From the NCBI RefSeq assembly GCF_031202305.1, contig NZ_CP101731.1:3474501-3538500 (forward strand): a stretch of DNA of 64,000 nt. The letters are read 5' to 3'. The notes beneath the pieces were generated by a model, which had not been told where the DNA came from, searched no databases, and worked only from the letters and a program-made list of their open reading frames with translations. A program made the position numbers and the translations under genes. Source of the DNA: Pelagibacterium sp. 26DY04 (GTDB taxonomy: Bacteria > Pseudomonadota > Alphaproteobacteria > Rhizobiales > Devosiaceae). Shown here one piece after another: positions 61,614 to 64,000 of the stretch (positions are counted from its first letter, which is position 1; each line of letters starts with the position of its first letter).

Positions 61614-62301
61614 GCCCACAACCTCACTTAAAGCCCCTATCACGCACGCGCCCGCCGCTCCACCCCGGCTCGATTCGCAAGAGGCGCTGGCCTTCCACCT
61701 CGAGTGCCTGGGCCGCCTCGACGAACGTCTCGCCGCCGCCATCGCCCGGGCCGGCGAGATCGCGCCGCGCACCGCGCCTCGGGGCTTTGCAGGCATGTCC
61801 CGCATCATCTGCGGCCAGCAGGTTTCGGTCGCCTCGGCCCGCGCCATGTGGGGGCGCCTGGAGGATCTCGGCGCGGTAACCCCCGCGGCCTACCTCGCAT
61901 TCGATGAGCAAACCCTCAGGAATGCTGGGCTTTCGCGCAGCAAATACGAGACCATCCGCTCCCTCGCGCTCACCGTCACCGAAGGCGGGCTGGACTTTTC
62001 CGCCGTCGAGGTCATGGACGCCGAAGCGGCCATCGCAACGCTCACCAAGCTCAAGGGCATCGGCCCCTGGACCGCAGAAATCTACCTTCTCTTCTGCGCC
62101 GGTCATCCAGACGTTTTCCCCGCCGGTGACCTCGCGCTGCAAAAGGCCGTCGAGCACGCCTTCTCGCTTCCCGCGCGCCCGCTTCCCAAAGAGCTGATCC
62201 CCCTCGCCGCCACCTGGTCGCCCCATCGCGGCGCGGCGGCCATCATGTTCTGGCGCTATTTCTCCGCCATGAAGAATTCCAACGCCTGGGACGCCCTCTA
62301 G
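61612..62301 (+). CDS. alkA: DNA-3-methyladenine glycosylase II
   Basis: ATG 61612 gives 229 residues. The helix-hairpin-helix LKGIGPWTAEIYLLFCAGHP and catalytic Asp173 in PAGDLAL define the AlkA/HhH-GPD family; GMSRIICGQQVSVASARAMW is the N-terminal part of the core. It removes alkylated bases. The start region is shared with gluQ, and the esterase gene follows after 24 bp. Confidence 0.92.
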   Translation: MPTTSLKAPITHAPAAPPRLDSQEALAFHLECLGRLDERLAAAIARAGEIAPRTAPRGFAGMSRIICGQQVSVASARAMWGRLEDLGAVTPAAYLAFDEQTLRNAGLSRSKYETIRSLALTVTEGGLDFSAVEVMDAEAAIATLTKLKGIGPWTAEIYLLFCAGHPDVFPAGDLALQKAVEHAFSLPARPLPKELIPLAATWSPHRGAAAIMFWRYFSAMKNSNAWDAL

Positions 62302-62325
62302 GCTCTTGAACCACAAGGACAATCG

Positions 62326-62991
62326 ATGACCACGCCCGTCAAACTCTCCGGCCCCATGCTGCCGCCCGCTTCCGGGCACGCGAAAAGCGCCGTGGTTCTT
62401 CTTCATGGCTATGGCTCGGATGGGCGTGACCTGATTTCGCTGGGCCAGTTCTGGCGCGACAGCTTCCCCGACACGCTGTTCGTGGCCCCTAATGCTCCGG
62501 AAGTGTGCGGCGGCAACCCTTTCGGTTATCAATGGTTTCCGCTCGATCTCGAGCGCGACCGCGATCTTTCGCGGCTGGTCGGCGCCGAAACCGCAGCTCC
62601 GGTCGTCACCTCCTTCCTCAACGACCTCTGGGCACAGACAGGCCTCACGCCCGGCCAGACAATCCTGGGCGGCTTCTCCCAAGGCGCCATGATGGCGCTC
62701 TATGCCGGGCTGCGGCTGCCCGAATCACTTCTGGGCATCGTCTCTTGCTCGGGTCTTGTGGTCGCCCCCGAAAAGCTCGGAAACGAAATCGCCTCCAGGC
62801 CGCCGGTTCTTTTGATCCATGGCGATATAGACGATGTGGTTCCCGTGATGGGCAGCGAAGTGGCGCTTCCCATCCTTCTCGACCTGGGAATTGAGGCCAA
62901 ACTGCACATTTCCCAGGGCACCGGCCACTCCATCGCCCAGGACGGGCTCGATGCCGCCACGGCATTCCTCAGGGAACGCTTAGGCATCTGA
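62326..62991 (+). CDS. alpha/beta-hydrolase, carboxylesterase/phospholipase family
   Basis: The 221-residue protein has the oxyanion region LLHGYGSDGRDL, nucleophile Ser118 in GGFSQG, acid Asp in IHGDIDDVVP and His in GTGHSI. This is the YpfH/EstB-type serine esterase family. It is co-directional with alkA (24 bp apart) and likely co-transcribed. Natural substrate unknown. Confidence 0.93.
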   Translation: MTTPVKLSGPMLPPASGHAKSAVVLLHGYGSDGRDLISLGQFWRDSFPDTLFVAPNAPEVCGGNPFGYQWFPLDLERDRDLSRLVGAETAAPVVTSFLNDLWAQTGLTPGQTILGGFSQGAMMALYAGLRLPESLLGIVSCSGLVVAPEKLGNEIASRPPVLLIHGDIDDVVPVMGSEVALPILLDLGIEAKLHISQGTGHSIAQDGLDAATAFLRERLGI

Positions 62992-63147
62992 TATCCCCAC
63001 ACCTTTTCAACAAAGTTCTTCACAGGCCTGTCACAAGAGGCGTAGAGTATTGCAATGGAATCGCCGGAGCGCTTCCGGCAAGCGGTGAGAGCGCAATCGA
63101 GTTTGGGAGCGCGACGGGGATGAGTGATCCATACCCCGGAGGGTTCA

Positions 63148-63705
63148 GTGACAATTCACGTGTCACCCCAGGCCTGCCCCGCGCTCGTTCTGAACGCCGA
63201 TTACCGGCCGCTCAGCTATTATCCCCTGTCGCTCTGGAGCTGGCAGGACGCCATCAAGGCAGTCTGTCTCGAACGCGTACACATCGTTTCCGAATACGAC
63301 AAGATCGTTCGAAGTCCGAGCTTCGAGATGCGCCTGCCGAGCGTGATTTCGCTCAAGGACTATGTCCAGCCCGCCAAATACCCCGCCTTCACCCGCTTCA
63401 ACGTTTTCCTGCGCGACAGATTTCAGTGCCAGTATTGCGGCTCGCGGCACGATCTGACCTTCGACCACGTCATTCCGCGCTCCAAGGGCGGGCGCACCAC
63501 CTGGGAAAACATCGTTGCCGCCTGTTCGCCCTGCAATCTGCGCAAGGCCAACCGCACGCCCAAGGAAATCGGCATGATGCCGCGCCAGATGCCGTTCCAG
63601 CCCACGGTTCACGACCTGCACAACAACGGTCGCGCCTTCCCGCCCAACTACCTGCACGATAGCTGGCTCGACTATCTCTACTGGGATATCGAACTGGAGC
63701 CTTAA
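63148..63705 (+). CDS. HNH endonuclease
   Basis: A GTG start at 63148 has GGAGGG five bases upstream and gives 185 residues; GTG 63124 is also in frame. CQYCG, FDHVIPRSKGGRTTWENIVA and CSPCNLRKANRTP form the HNH/zinc-ribbon nuclease with two CxxC pairs. VLNADYRPLSYYPLSLWSWQ at the N-terminus is typical of the single-copy HNH proteins found throughout alphaproteobacteria. Physiological role is unknown. Confidence 0.88.
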   Translation: MTIHVSPQACPALVLNADYRPLSYYPLSLWSWQDAIKAVCLERVHIVSEYDKIVRSPSFEMRLPSVISLKDYVQPAKYPAFTRFNVFLRDRFQCQYCGSRHDLTFDHVIPRSKGGRTTWENIVAACSPCNLRKANRTPKEIGMMPRQMPFQPTVHDLHNNGRAFPPNYLHDSWLDYLYWDIELEP

Positions 63706-63710
63706 GCCAA

Positions 63711-64000
63711 TCAGGCCTTGTTGCGCCGGGTCTGCCCGACGATGCTGGCGATCAGCAGGATGAAAATCGCCGCCGAAATCAGGGCATTGAAGCCCGCCAG
63801 CGAAACCCCGAACATCTCCCACTGCACGGCGTCGCACGGCACGATCCGCACATCGTTCAGGTTCGAGAGGGAATCCAGGCTCATGACGCTGTCGTCGCCC
63901 ACCCCGGTGCAGCTTTGCGGGCCAGGCCACCAGCCCCATTCCACCCCGGCGTGGTAGACCCCCATATAGGTGCCCCAGGCAAAGAGCGCAGCCGCGACGC
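63711..64000 (-). CDS. disulfide bond formation protein DsbB family, C-terminal part
   Basis: The frame is open to the right edge, so the N-terminal half is missing. YHAGVEWGWWPGPQSC and RIVPCDAVQWEMFGVSLAGF hold the second periplasmic cysteine pair region of DsbB and a following helix (about 20 residues), then a basic C-terminus. DsbB reoxidises DsbA with quinone. It converges on the HNH gene with 5 bp between stops. Confidence 0.85.
   Translation of the reverse strand, partial: VAAALFAWGTYMGVYHAGVEWGWWPGPQSCTGVGDDSVMSLDSLSNLNDVRIVPCDAVQWEMFGVSLAGFNALISAAIFILLIASIVGQTRRNKA

Overview
The window is a high-GC stretch with the gene content and order of an alphaproteobacterium of the order Hyphomicrobiales. 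Devosiaceae (Devosia/Pelagibacterium type) is the best guess from gene order, but no rRNA or other diagnostic marker is present. Pointers are fdxA and carD, hisC-tyrC next to a methyltransferase and gloB, ftsE-ftsX-plsC, argH divergent from tlpA with lysA nearby, a CpdR-like receiver, and GTTC-N7-GTTC type SOS boxes. Coding density is high, many operon partners overlap by 4 bp (ATGA), and most gaps over 300 bp are filled by dispersed or tandem GC-rich repeats. No CRISPR array, rRNA, prophage or complete insertion sequence was seen.

Left edge (1-3261): the end of a GMC oxidoreductase, its Tat-exported subunit 3, a flavin reductase, an exported DUF1080 (3-keto-disaccharide hydrolase family) protein and a Tat-exported TIM-barrel isomerase. 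Together they suggest periplasmic C3 oxidation and processing of glycosides. Next come a small NTPase, a SUV3-like RNA helicase behind a possible SOS box, an S4 protein and ferredoxin FdxA.

Amine dehydrogenase island (8324-12728): an AraC-type regulator diverges from a compact set of large subunit, MauE-like, MauD-like, TTQ small subunit and monohaem cytochrome c genes. It looks like aromatic amine dehydrogenase (aauBEDA plus cytochrome) and contains no MauG. It lies between fdxA and carD, which are usually close.

Housekeeping block (13107-24042): CarD, an orphan iron-type binding protein, a tiny secreted protein with four Tyr/Glu/His repeats, an M48 lipoprotein protease, a thermonuclease-like protein, gamma-glutamylcyclotransferase, a DUF2125 protein, a HAD phosphatase, TyrC, HisC, a methyltransferase and GloB.

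Sugar-acid island (24131-36560): a leftward lacI-denD-SDR operon diverges from a TRAP transporter (small, large, then binding protein), an enolase-superfamily dehydratase, a DMT exporter, an IlvD/Edd dehydratase and an SDR. The shared promoter region has a TTGACA box with an overlapping imperfect palindrome. A convergent D-lactate dehydrogenase (Dld) closes the region.

Right part (36734-64000): tRNA-Arg(CCT), a secreted endonuclease/phosphatase-fold protein, a small unknown protein with a consensus SOS promoter, plsC-ftsX-ftsE, a zinc-ribbon protein with a CpdR-like regulator, a YciB-like membrane protein, lysA, argH/tlpA, a 1.36-kb tandem-repeat gap, an acetyltransferase, a YjfB-type protein, rhomboid protease, isochorismatase-fold hydrolase, outer membrane beta-barrel, TetR/flavin monooxygenase pair, a lower-GC AlbA_2/ATPase gene that looks acquired, cobalamin adenosyltransferase, LysR/SDR pair, gluQ and alkA with interlocking start codons, an esterase, an HNH nuclease and the end of a DsbB-family gene.
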